Positions 11,541 through 22,285 of a DNA stretch of 64,000 nucleotides are shown here, one piece after another. The DNA comes from Lepeophtheirus salmonis (Eukaryota > Arthropoda > Copepoda > Siphonostomatoida > Caligidae): positions 30,225,896 through 30,289,895 of the forward strand of contig NC_052144.2 of NCBI RefSeq assembly GCF_016086655.4. Direction: 5' to 3'. Within the stretch, counting starts at the first letter, position 1. Every line of letters begins with the position of its first letter. A model generated the notes under the pieces. The model did no database searches. It was given only the letters and a program-made list of their open reading frames with translations, and was not told where the DNA came from. A program made the translations under genes and the position numbers.

Positions 11541-11651
11541 AACGCTATGCAGTGGATCACTTGGCTCGGGGGTCAATGAAGATCGCAGCTAGCTACGAGT
11601 CGGAATGTGAACTGCAGGACACATGAACATCGACATATTGAACGCATATTG
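11541..11651 (+). rRNA. 5.8S rRNA pseudogene, 3'-truncated
   Basis: 5.8S rRNA pairs with 28S in the large ribosomal subunit. The sequence starts aacgctatgcagtggatcac and continues ttggctcggg, then the hallmark cgcagctagc, then tgtgaactgcaggacacatg and aacatcgacatattgaacgc, ending acgcatattg. These are the universal 5.8S blocks in the right order, with the arthropod-type GAGTCGG.ATGTGAACTGCAGG. Animal 5.8S is about 155-160 nt. Only the first 111 nt are present, and the 3' third that forms the GC-rich hairpin and pairs with 28S is replaced by A/T-rich sequence. Internal changes include GATCGC for GAACGC and CTACGAG for CTGCGAG. No 18S or 28S sequence flanks it, so this is a dispersed pseudogene rather than part of an rDNA unit. 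Confidence 0.9.
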
Positions 11652-12092
11652 AAAAAGATAAATAAAAGTTATTTAAAAATAACAAATAATAATGCTAACA
11701 ACTTTAGAAAAAAACACTGTTCAGGTTGCCAACAACAAAAAACTCGCTCGCCTTAAAATGCTTAGGATATACAACCAAATATCAATTATTTTCGGTGTTA
11801 AAGTGTATATTTTATATAATATATGTGTTTCATTATAAATATGTTAAATAAAATATATATTTTATATCATTGAAATGATAATTGTTTAATGGCTTAACTT
11901 TCTATAAGAAAATATACTTATTTTTTGAAATGGATTCTTATGAGTTCTTAAAATTTGAATTTATTGCATTTACTTTATTCATACAAGAAAAAGATTTTGC
12001 ACTTCACTTCAAATAAGAGCACACCAAAGAAGATATCGTTCTATATTCGTTTCAGTGTTCCCCGGACTATAGAATATTAATATGTGAATGTA
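11652..12092. other. Intergenic DNA, nothing recognised
   Basis: No gene. A word aaaatgcttaggatatacaa at 11755 recurs with small changes at about 53557 and 60990, so part of this may be an unrecognised dispersed repeat. Confidence 0.4.
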
Positions 12093-12752
12093 CCGGGGGT
12101 GAATAAGTATTACACCATCTTACATGCTGTACTCCATTTGAATCAGAATGAAGTCAAATGAACTCGGACATGATGAACATCAGAGAGACTCATTTAATAT
12201 ATATACAGGAACATTATTTGTGAACTTGGCCGTCATTCCCTGTAATGACAAACTCTAAGTGGGTTGGAAGGCCATGCATATATGTGATCTGTAACTGCGG
12301 CTAATCTTTTTCCACTCTTTATTCACGTATGACTTGAGATCAGTAATGATGATGTAGTGGAATCGGTAGGATTTGAACTTCACTGGCCACCAGATGTTGT
12401 AGTCCTTTGGGTTGAGTTCCGGGCTCTAGAGCAAATAGAAGTTAATTAAGAAGACACCACAACGATCTATACCGAACTGATGGTGCTTTAGAGTTATGAA
12501 TGGTATCTCCTCAAACCTCTTTGGCTTTCCCCCAGCAGCTTTGACCACCCCTGACATGGTAAACCGATCTAAGCATTTTTTTTTGTGAATTCGGCTTTGG
12601 ACATGGCTTGTGTAGTCTCAATTAAGTGTTTGGCAGCTTTGGTGCTTATCTTGACTGGTTTTTCACTTCAAGGATGGTTCTTGAGGACAGCTCATGTTCT
12701 GGGTCCTTGTGAATGCAGTAGATGGTCTGGTGGCTGACTCCAAGTTGTTTGA
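12093..12752 (-). pseudogene. Mariner-like transposase relic, internally deleted
   Basis: On the minus strand the first readable part is KQLGVSHQTIYCIHKDPEHE, a helix-turn-helix as in the DNA-binding domain of mariner-like transposases (…LGVS..TIY.I…). About 280 bp later comes PGTQPKDYNIWWPVKFKS, decayed from SPDLNP.DY.IW with the third catalytic Asp retained in KDY. It is followed by a Lys-rich tail, YVNKEWKKISRSYRSHI. The DD-containing centre is missing and several stops are present. The plus-strand sequence accgggggtgaataagtatt at about 12093 may be the transposon's terminal repeat, though its partner was not found. A second fragment of the same family is at 13540-13700. Confidence 0.72.
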
Positions 12753-13075
12753 TTTATTGTAAACAAATGTGGATTTTTGAAAAAAAAATTCCAAAAATTT
12801 AGTTTTAAAAATTTTTGAACTTTTTCTCGAAAAATTTAATTTTTTGCTAACGCTTTAAATTTTCGAAATTTTTTGTGAATAGCTGTGAATTTTTGAATTT
12901 TTTTATCAAAAAATTTATTTTTTTGAGAAAAGCTGTAGATTTTTGGAAATTTTTCTAAAAAAATAATTTATTCGAAATTTTTTCCAAAAAGTTCTTTTTT
13001 ATTTTTTTTTTTTAAATCTCAAAAAACCATGCCTATTTTTTGTGGTACAAAAAATTTATATTTACTTAACAAACG
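12753..13075 (+). repeat. A/T-rich minisatellite-bearing repeat (family A), copy 2
   Basis: It begins TTTATTGTAAACAAATGTGG and repeats units of TGTGAATTTTTGAA and AAATTTAATTTTTTG. It ends with AAAACCATGCC, TTTTTGTGGTACAAAAAA and TTTACTTAACAAAC, exactly like copy 1. Its left boundary falls at the end of the mariner fragment at 12093-12752, so it probably landed there or joined by recombination. Confidence 0.7.
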
Positions 13076-13539
13076 GGGTTGGGTTAGTCCAAGGTCTAAA
13101 AAACGTCGGAATTTTTTACGTTTGACGGCATTTTTTAATATATAAAGTTTATTACATTCAAACTGTTTTTGTATCTTTATACTTACATTTAGGTGAAATA
13201 AACTGATATATTTGCAAGCTAATTAATACAGCGGATTAATTGTAGTTTTATATACATTGGTAAAGCCCCAATGTTTATCGAGTATTGCCAATTTTCGTGT
13301 TTAACTATTGAAAATTCATGTGTGACTGGAGCAACACTTATTTAAATTATTCTTTCTCTTACATTAATTGTATTGATTCTTGTAATTAATATAGAGAAAA
13401 ATAAAAGCAATTACTTTTAAGAATATAATTTTCATTAAATTTTCATAATAATAATTTATAATTAATTTCAAAAACTAAAAACTTACACAATACTCCAAAC
13501 ATTTGTCAAATCAGTAAAATAATACGTTTTCTTGCGCAG

Positions 13540-13700
13540 AGTTGAGGCCAGACTCATGTTCTGGGTCTTTGTGAATGCAATAGATGATCGGATGGCTGAC
13601 TCCAAGCTGTTTGACGTTGTGCAAGCTCTCATGGGTGGTGCAGATCATAGTTGCAACTTCTAACTCCTTCTTTGATAACGTTTTAGTGAATGAATATGTT
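13540..13700 (-). pseudogene. Mariner-like transposase fragment (helix-turn-helix only)
   Basis: The minus strand reads KKELEVATMICTTHESLHNV, then KQLGVSHPIIYCIHKDPEHE. The second part is nearly identical to the N-terminal part of the relic at 12093-12752, and the DNA matches closely over about 65 bp (catgttctgggtctttgtga on the plus strand). The fragment extends further toward the N-terminus than that copy does. Because the 65 bp occur in both pieces, they are two separate insertions of one family, not halves of one split element. No catalytic part is present. Confidence 0.7.
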
Positions 13701-13759
13701 GGTTGTTTTTGGTTAATTGCCCAGCACTCACTCTTGATTAACATGAAAAACAATGATGA

Positions 13760-15094
13760 AATTAGTTTTTATCTTTTTTCCCAGGGCTTTTGTTTTAGCT
13801 GGTAAGTATTCAATTTAATTATTATGCGGCTCACATTTGCCCTTCTTTCATTTATTTGGCCCGCACTAAAAAATAAATTTGCGGACCCTTTATCTCACCT
13901 TCAAAGTTACAAAATTATGTTTGACTAAGATCATTACGGGAAGCAGGACAAACAATCAAACTGAAAAAAATGAGTCGAATGGACATTGTGGGATTTTAAG
14001 AATTAAAACAGTACTATACCAAATTGGCAAAAAATCAAAAAGCTTGAGTCCATCCACTCCAAAAAAATCGGAAAGTAACTCCCCTGTCTTTTATTTCATA
14101 AAAGTTAACACTGTTATAAAATAGATTTTTTAAATTTTTTTGAATTTTAATCAATCCTCTTAGTGATGAAAATCGGGTGCATTTTGTACCTGGTTGGAAA
14201 TAAGAATATAATTTTTGTAGCAAAACATTGATATCGTGAGAACATGAACATATGTTGACAAAAAAACAGTTTTAATTAATAAGTAATTAAGAAATTCATT
14301 TCAAAGAAGTTCCTTGTAACTAATTGATTCATAATTTAAGGAAGTTCCTACTATATATACATATATTAAATATAATTGTAGAACTTTAATCTTTGAACAT
14401 AAATAATAATAAACTTTTCCAATGCGCAGAGTTGATCCTTGGGGATGGGGGTAGGAGCGAGGAGTTTGATTAATCAAGGAAAGAGGTAAAAGAAAGAAAA
14501 ACGTTTTGTGGAAAAGAATGAGTGAGTGAGTCAGAGAGACTATATTTATAAATGTATGTAGTTTTTAATTAAGTCTATTAATTAATCATATTTGTTTATG
14601 TTGTTTCAAAGAAACTCTTTTCTTTAAGAAACTACACACAAAAAGTTATGAAGGACTTCTTCTTCTTCTGTGTACAAACATACAAATGTACATATGCACA
14701 TTATGTATATATTGTACATAAATAGTATACAAAGACTCTTGAGAGAATGAACTCATCAGGAAGGAACAAATAAATAAATACTCCAAGTCTTTATATTCAG
14801 CACCCAACCTTTTATCCGAAAAGAAGCAGAAAAAATCCCCCAAAAGTTAGTAGTTATTCAATAATTGTTAGTAAATTGTTCACACAGTTCATTCGAACTC
14901 AACCAATCAACGTTCAGTAGATTGAAAAAGAAGCAGAAACATCATTAGATGTCAACAAAATACACTGCATATTTTTGTGGTAGTAAAGTAACACCGTGTC
15001 ATAGAGAAAAAAAGATAGAGGGTTGAAAAGGATTTTTACTTGCCCTTTGGCTAAAAGTTCAACAATTCACAATTGTTTTTATAAAATAATTTTT
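13760..15094. other. Intergenic DNA, no gene seen
   Basis: Open frames at 13879-14124 and 14035-14223 overlap on opposite strands and show no motif. A duplicated gagtgagtgagtcagagaga word lies near 14520. Nothing else is recognised. Confidence 0.5.
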
Positions 15095-15276
15095 TTTTGA
15101 GAAAGATTGAAAAAATTAATTTTCAAATATTAAATTTTTTAGAATTTTTTTTTCAAAAACCACAGCTGTTTATTAAAAAAATTTTTTAAATTTTTTGGTA
15201 AAATTTTTATTTTTTATTAAAAAGCAAATAATCCTTTATTTGGGGGGGGGCAAACCATCCTGTGAGGACGCCCTGG
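15095..15276 (-). repeat. A/T-rich minisatellite-bearing repeat (family A), copy 3, short
   Basis: It contains TTTTTTGAGAAAGATTGAAA, AACCACAGCTGTT and poly-T blocks, then a G run (15241-15250) and gaggacgccctgg. Reversed, the last word is CCAGGGCGTCCTC, which matches the family's outer end (CAGAGGCGTCCGCAGG at 57794). The copy is therefore in reverse orientation and heavily shortened. Confidence 0.6.
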
Positions 15277-15794
15277 TCACAGCTCTCAAATGCCTTGCTC
15301 GAAGTTACGGCACTGGTTCTAATGCATTCAAAGGAGGAGAGATAAATACAAAAACTTTACCTGATATGACATAATTAGCTCCATAACGATGCGGATAATT
15401 AAGCCCCATGAGCTTCAAAATGATTACTATTTATGTATATATTTTGTATGTGGAATGCATAATCTATTCCAAAGATATAAAGTCGTAAGCAGAAACACTA
15501 GTCATAATAAGAGAAAAGAAGCAGATAATTATCCACATACTTATTGTAGCATAAGTAAATGATGAGAAGAAAAGACAAAATGCAAGCATATGAAAAAAAA
15601 AAACAACAATTACTCTACGTACATTGTACAATTATACACTATAATATGTATGGAGATAATAATACTTCATAACCAAAAATATAAATGCTCAAATCTTATA
15701 GTAGGGGAGACCCGTGACAGTTGTAAGTATAGATAAGCATAAATAATAAAGCTGATAAGTTGAAAAACATGTTGTTTTAAATTTAACTGTTAAC

Positions 15795-16101
15795 CAAGGC
15801 TTATAGAACACAAGGTTAGACCATCATGTAATCGAGCTGGCTAGAATTTTCAATTTGATGTATCGTATCGACTGCAGGGCAAGAATGGCAGACTTGGACA
15901 AAACACACAACCAAGTCTATCAGGTCACTATTACTAGAATTTTCAATTTGATGTATCGCACTGACTTCTGGGTAAGAAAGACAGATTTTGACAAAACCCC
16001 CAACCACTCCTACACTATGACGTCAATATTATAAAGCGTGGCGGAAGTCTAACATCAGTCGGACACGCGTTATGGTATAACCTGGTTTTCTATTAACCTT
16101 G
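15795..16101. mobile_element. Non-autonomous inverted-repeat element (family M), copy 1, with 9-bp target duplication
   Basis: The left end caaggcttatagaacacaag and the right end, reversed (caaggttaatagaaaaccag), form an imperfect terminal inverted repeat. Immediate flanks are actgttaac on the left (15786-15794) and actgttaac on the right (16102-16110), an exact 9-bp target-site duplication. The 307-bp body holds two direct copies of a ~93-bp unit (starting at 15841 and 15934), each beginning ctagaattttcaatttgatg. The second unit is followed by atgacgtcaatatta, containing the palindrome TGACGTCA. There is no coding potential, so any transposase would act in trans. A 9-bp duplication is typical of Mutator-like elements (known for that superfamily), so that assignment is inference. 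Confidence 0.85.
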
Positions 16102-16110
16102 ACTGTTAAC

Positions 16111-17309
16111 AAAGAGAAATATAACAGATAAATAAAGATGTTTCGAAGGATATTCCTGTCCTATACCCGTAAATATCTACCCGTCTTTTATCCCGGCTAA
16201 GAAAACAGTTGCAACATTTGAGGAGTAACGTTCAAATGCAACAAATGTATGATGCATTAAATTAACAACTATCCGCCAAGTTCCAAGTAATTGAGTCAAA
16301 AGGAGAAGCTGTTAGAACAGCCTTTGGTCTTCCCTACAATCAAAAAAATCATATTCAATCCCTGGAAGAGTATTTTTTTCTTTCACATGGGTAGTTTAAA
16401 TCATATGAAATACACACAAGTATATAGTATCACTGAATGAGTACATTGTGTAAGAATGAATTGTTTATTTAACTTGAGCCACAATAAATATGATATTAAA
16501 AAAGATATCCTTTCAATCCTTATTTTATCTTGTCCAATTTTCTTTAAAGTGAAAAAAAAGTAATTAAAGATTTCACATAATAATCCTCATACTGTAATGC
16601 ACATATTAGGTATAACCACTACTCTGTACCTTTCCTGCAAAAGGAGAAAGTTCAAAAATACAAAATATCAATTCGTTGTTAGCTAATTACGTCAGACTCT
16701 TATACAGCTAGACTCATTGGAAGAGCTTGAAATTAAACTAATATATATTTTGCAAGAGCTAAAAATTTGTTTTAGAGGGATGCATTTTTATTTATTTAAA
16801 TACTATGTACGTATATTATATTCATACACATAGATTAGTTGGGCTCTTAAAATGTTATTTTTTTTCCAAAATGCTAAGAAAATCCTCCTTTTGGCAAAAA
16901 AAAATACTGAATAAAAAGTTTGAACCAAATTTAGTTATGTTTAAGATTGTGTGAGACCTTAAAAGTTGTAATTTTGACAAAAAATGGAATTCTTACATTG
17001 TTATAGTCAATATAAGCAAAGATAGAATTTTTGTCGATTTCTATCAACAAACTATTATTATTAACCTTATGAATGTGCCGCAAATTATAATTAATTTAGC
17101 CAAAAATGATTGTCCCAATAAAAGAATAAGGAAATGATAGATTTTATTTGATAGGCTACATATATTGGGGCTAATATAAGTTACATATATCAAATACTCT
17201 ATCTTAAATTCATGATACTCATTCCACAAATTTGAATATAAAGCCTATAATTGATCTCATAATATGTCAAAAAAGAGTTCAAAAGAACTAAAAAGACTCA
17301 TTCAAAAGA
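16111..17309. other. Intergenic DNA, nothing firmly recognised
   Basis: Near 16200-16380 a short reading (MQQMYDAL, stop, QLSAKFQVIESKGEAVRTAF) looks more protein-like than its surroundings, but it matches nothing I can name. The remainder is AT-rich with no supported frame. Confidence 0.4.
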
Positions 17310-17660
17310 GTTTTGCAAAGGAGAAGATGGGTTTCCTTCATTGCTGGTATCAAAAGTGGTCTCTCCACGCTCATAAGGCTCTTTCCACCCACTTTTTCTA
17401 TAGCGCTCTGGAGAGTCTGTTGTGAAATCCCCCACGATTCAAGGACGTAAGGGGATTGGCTTGGCTGTTTTCTTTACCTCTTTCTGGTCCAGTTTGAACT
17501 TTTTGACAGAGCCCTTTTTCCTCTCCAACGTTTTGGACTTGCTGAAGGCGTAGGTGTCCTGGGCTTAAAAATCAGGAATGGAAACTCGTCAATCACGTTC
17601 AAGAGTCATTTTCTCCACTTGTACGTAAGCTAGAGAGCTCAAGTTTGTTTTGTTTCGTAA
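17310..17660 (-). pseudogene. Mariner-like transposase fragment (N-terminal region)
   Basis: On the minus strand one frame gives LERKKGSVKKFKLDQKEVKK and another, shifted, gives SWGISQQTLQSAIEKVGGKS then SVERPLLIPAMKE. The latter matches the second helix-turn-helix and linker of mariner-like transposases (…GVS..TV.RA....GGKSL.RR.RPLLTPAMKE). GC content is higher than in the flanks, which suggests a younger arrival. The catalytic domain expected next, toward 17300 and below, is absent. It is truncated and frameshifted, hence inactive. Confidence 0.7.
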
Positions 17661-20645
17661 CTAATTGTTTATGCTTTAATATATCGAAATATAAACTAAT
17701 TTCAATAACTCAACCTTATTCAATTAGTAACTGTTCAGATTTCAGTGGACTATCCAGTATAAAGTACATTTTTTGTGGGATTTACTTATTTTTTTGATTT
17801 ATGTTCAACATAGTTTTTATGTTGAAGCACCACATATAGGATTAAGGGTGCCATACTAATACTATTTGGTCGTTCGTATATCTTCCAAGATAGACGACTT
17901 ACAAAATGATAGCGTTATCACATTTCATTATATCAGCAGCCTGTACTCTGCTTATTACTGATGTTTTGTAAATATCTAAGGAAACCTAAATTTTGTTATT
18001 GAAGATAGAAGATTTTCAATTTATATTAATGTAGATTTTGGAGATGTTTGCAGCAAATCAAGATTTTTTTAAATTAATTAAATAACTGTTTCTACGGTTA
18101 TTCATTTCACAAAGAACTACTCATTTAAAACTCTAAAATTAAAAACCACATGACTTAATCACTTTTTTGTGAATGCAATACTTCACAAATCGACCATAAA
18201 AGGTCCATGAGTAAGGAAATTGAAGTTGTTTCTATTTTAGGATTTATTCATTACATATTTTAATTACATTCATTCACTCTTTCAGTCCTAAAGTGGTTAA
18301 ACTACTCAAATTATAAGTTAAAAAACTCACAAATGAAATATTGGGTTATAGGATACCCGGTACATGTTTTGCCATTTTGATTTACTATAAACACACAAAA
18401 AACAAAGTACAAAATATACAAATACAAAATCAATTAAAATAAATTTTTAAGAGATGAAAATGTATTTTTTTCTTTAGATTTGTTATACACTGACAAAAAC
18501 CAGTTTCACTTTTGATGTAATTCGAAAAATTATGAATCCACAGAAGTAACTTATGCTTTTTTTTTTGTATTGTTATAGCAAACACCTTTATCAAGTAATA
18601 GGTCAATTTAGTTCAATGGACACAGTAACAAAGTTATTGACTTCTTCCTGACTATTGTGATTTAACAAGAACATAAAACTTCAATCAAATGCACATGTCT
18701 CATGAATGCCTTCTCAATTGTCAAATACGGACTATTGTAGCCAAAATCATTTTGTAATAGTCGAGATACAGATTGTTTTTTAATTAAATAGTTAAATTTT
18801 TATAAAATCATCAATTATAATTTGAATGCACTTAATCTACATCTATTAGTTTTAAATTTTGTACAAAATCTCAAAAATTATGTACTAGGTAGAACACTTT
18901 TAGTATTCAACATCGTGCAAAATTTTATATGGCTCGAAATGCTGATTTTGTGGACTTAAGCCATTTGAGTCAATATAGAGCAAATATGTTTTTTGTTTAT
19001 TTTTTACTCAAAATTTTGCCAAATGTGTGGTTATAACTAATAATGTTATTATTGGTCTAAAAATTTGGCATCCAATCCTTAATCTTAAAGACGCGTCAAA
19101 GTTGGACGCGAAAAACTTGGAAAAATCTTTTATAAATAAAGTCTTTATACATAAGGTGGATCTTAATTACTGTGTAAGGAATTCCATATAATTTTTTTTT
19201 TTCTATGTTTAATCACCGCAAATTTTGCATAACAATAGCATATTAAAGCAATGCATGGATGATACAATGACCTACTATTCTGATCCATGAATATACTATA
19301 AGTTTTACAAAACTAATTCCATTGATGAACTGAGGTACTTTTACAAAAAATATTGTGAATGTGCTTTAAAATTTTGAATGTTTTTGAAGGATTCATATTA
19401 AGGAGGCCCAGATTTTCAATTCCCTATTAAGGATTAATACAACCCCTGTATTTTATTGAGTTTTTTTGTATTCTAAACCAAGCCTAATTAATAATTCTTG
19501 GAACAGTATATATTTTTAAGTAATAGTTAAGCAAATGTTTTCCCCCACTTATTATTACCTAATTATTTATAGAATAATAAATAATTTCTAGTAATAAATA
19601 ATTACTAATATAAAAACCCATATACGACTAGAAATTTAATATTTTTGTCCTATGTCTGTAACCACTGTGTAATAAATAAGGATACCATAGTAAATTGTTG
19701 AGTCATAGTTAACTGTTTATAGCGTGCAGATGGTATTTGATATACATACATCACTATATAGACGTACTTAAGTTGTTAATTACTAGTGTTGAGTCCCGGC
19801 ACTAGACCGATTTTTTTCAGATTGCTCTTAAGTGATTTTTTCTAGACCGATTTAACCGATATTTTGTATCAAACTACTATTTTTGTTAGAACAATCTAAA
19901 CCGACTTATTATTTAAGACATGTCCAGACCGAGCATATATAAAGCACCAAATGAGTTCAGTCTACTATATATCATAACGTTCTCCTACTAGTATATGGGG
20001 TTCGGAATAAAACCCAACATTAGTAAATACGTCTGTATCGCAGCAACCAACTCAATCGCAATTTACTTTTTAAAAACCATTAAATGGTTTGTTGTTTTTC
20101 TTCTTCTGCTTCTAGGAACAACTTAAACCCTAATTGAATAGGGTTTCAACATTAATGTATGTAACCATGCATTGGAGTGATAAGTTATATATAACTATAT
20201 AAAACGTATATCCGTAGATTATAATTCCCAATTAGTGTTTATCTCAAAGAAATCTTCTTCTCTGACTACCTAATTCATTGGTTCCCAAACTTTTTTGTGT
20301 TCCATACTTAAAATATGTGGCTACACAATTGAGAGATGAATATATAATTTAGAGTGCATTTTATGCAAATATATGTCTTAAAGGCCATATAAAGTTCAAC
20401 CAGGAGGCCAATAATTTCAGTTATTTGAATATATTGATCAAAAGTTTGTAGATTTTTATTCTACAAATATTGAAAATATAAGTAATACAAGAAATAAATA
20501 ATCCAGTGTATTAAAAATATAAAATAATATATGTACTACTTGGAATCATTTCTAAATTATCAATTCTTTTTTTTTTTTTTTGATAGTATACAATGAAGTC
20601 AAAATTGAGACTTACAAACAAATGACAATAATGACTGTGGATGCA
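17661..20645. other. Three kilobases of intergenic DNA, no gene seen
   Basis: There is no open frame of note on either strand. Near 19795-19870 the word ctagaccgatt recurs with variants and may mark a small repeat. Otherwise this is A/T-rich unique-looking sequence with poly-T runs. Confidence 0.5.
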
Positions 20646-20649
20646 CAAA

Positions 20650-22285
20650 TAGGTTTATAAACAAATCAAGGTCTGAATGTGACGCATTATGCACTGTGTT
20701 AAGGGCAAAGCAGGTATATTCTAAGTTTAATTTTAAATGCAGCAACTCGAAGACCATTCTCCACGTTAAGCCGCCATCTGTAGTTATTCTTAATATGGAA
20801 AAGGTCTTCTCACAAAAATTAGTTTAGCCATAAGGTATCTGTAAATTTAAAGCTGCTTGAAATAGGAGTGGGTACTCATTCATTACAGAAATCCAGAATT
20901 TACAGAAGTTCAGAAAACACAGATGATTAGTTGTGGCGGTAAGAGGGGAACGTACTCAGTTATGTTTTTTGGAGCACTATCTTCATGGAACTACTTTTTA
21001 AAATGATCCAGAAGAGACTTTAGGCGGGAAAAAGTACATATTTGACAGTTTGTAGATTTTCGGAGTTTATTTTACAAAATTGTATAGTTATGGCAAAAAA
21101 GTATATATGTCCGATTTCAACCCTATTGATCTAGTGCTCCAATTTACAAACAAAAGCACTTATTTTGTCATTGAGAGACAAGTTGCTTGTACATATTGTC
21201 TCCCTGAAGTGAAATACTAAGAGAATTCCTTATATCAAATATTAAGAAAGATGTGCTATTTTTGTAACTATGCTCGATTCATTTAATTGCTCGACGAGAT
21301 GAGATTTTTTGGTAAGTGAGAAAAGTGTGCACCTCATCCTGCATTTCTTAGAGTCGTTTTAGAACATTCACTCGCGATAGCCACCTTACATATCTATACA
21401 ACTGTTACTTATATCCCATCTGGTTGACAAAGTAGTGAACTGTTTTTGTTAAGTGGGCGAATTTGATAAAATTAACAACCTTTAACGCTGTGTCAAAACA
21501 GCTTTGAACTTAATGTTTTACAATCAAGGACTTCTCGGTGTATTAATGTGTATGTAAAATAGACGTGGGATGCAACTTGCTATACTCGTGCTTTCAATCC
21601 TTTATGTTTCCCCGGCATTGCTCCAGTGGATATTGAATGCACTCGTTCCAAGAAAGATCCTCTCCCTTCAGCTACCTGTACAAAGTATTGAAAATATCCT
21701 CTTCATTAGAAGGTCTCTCAAGTAAGTAGAAAAACATCCTTTCTTCTTTAAGTTTCCCCATAAAAAATATATTTGACAAAACAAGAAGCTGTACTAAATA
21801 TGATATGTAGATTCATATATTTGCAGTGAATACTTCCTCCTTTCAGAGTGTGAATTAATTGATACTTAATATCCTGTGCAATGTCACTGATGCACCAAGA
21901 TACAGTTCCATCTGAAAGCGGTATTTGTTGAAGCTGTGAAGCCATTATATCTCCTTACATAACTTGACTAATGCTTATAGCAGCAGGATTGATCAAACTT
22001 TTACCGATCATATGTGTTTTTTTCCCTGCTCCATCAAATAGGCTATGAAGCTATGTGCTTTCGAAGTAATAGTACTTTTTTTGAATTAAGAGTTTCCTTT
22101 ACCCTCGTAACAATCCTTCCTTTCTTAGAAAAAAAATATGTCGTATTTGCGAGATGGGATGATTAGTATTGAGGTATCGATGCATTTTTACGAGCTTCAG
22201 ACTCTGTTGAGCAAGAACTTCGGACCATACACCACACTGAGTACGCTATTATCCATGTAATGCCTGACATGTGAAGCCATACTTG
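20650..22285 (-). pseudogene. hAT-superfamily (ZBED5/SCAND3-like) transposase pseudogene
   Basis: hAT transposases move elements with short inverted repeats and 8-bp target duplications. Many animal copies became ZBED5/SCAND3-like genes. Reading the minus strand downward, the expected blocks occur in order. About 22240-22160: a decayed BED zinc finger (CGVWSEVLAQQSL then MHRYLNTNHP). About 22060-21850: AYLMEQGKKH, frameshift, HMIGKSLINPAAISI, then LQQIPLSDGTVSWCISDIAQ. About 21480-21320: KVVNFIKFAHL, FVNQMGYK, YRYVRWLSRVNVLKRL and EMQDEVHTFLTYQ. About 20900-20720: FWISVMNEYPLLFQAALNLQ, then TNFCEKTFSI, the C-terminal dimerisation region. The element is nearly full length but holds many stops and frameshifts, and the first catalytic Asp region is not clear. 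Inactive. Confidence 0.88.

Noticed and set aside
11541..11651. Functional ribosomal RNA unit
   Set aside because: The 3' third of 5.8S is missing, internal conserved bases are changed, and no 18S or 28S sequence is adjacent.
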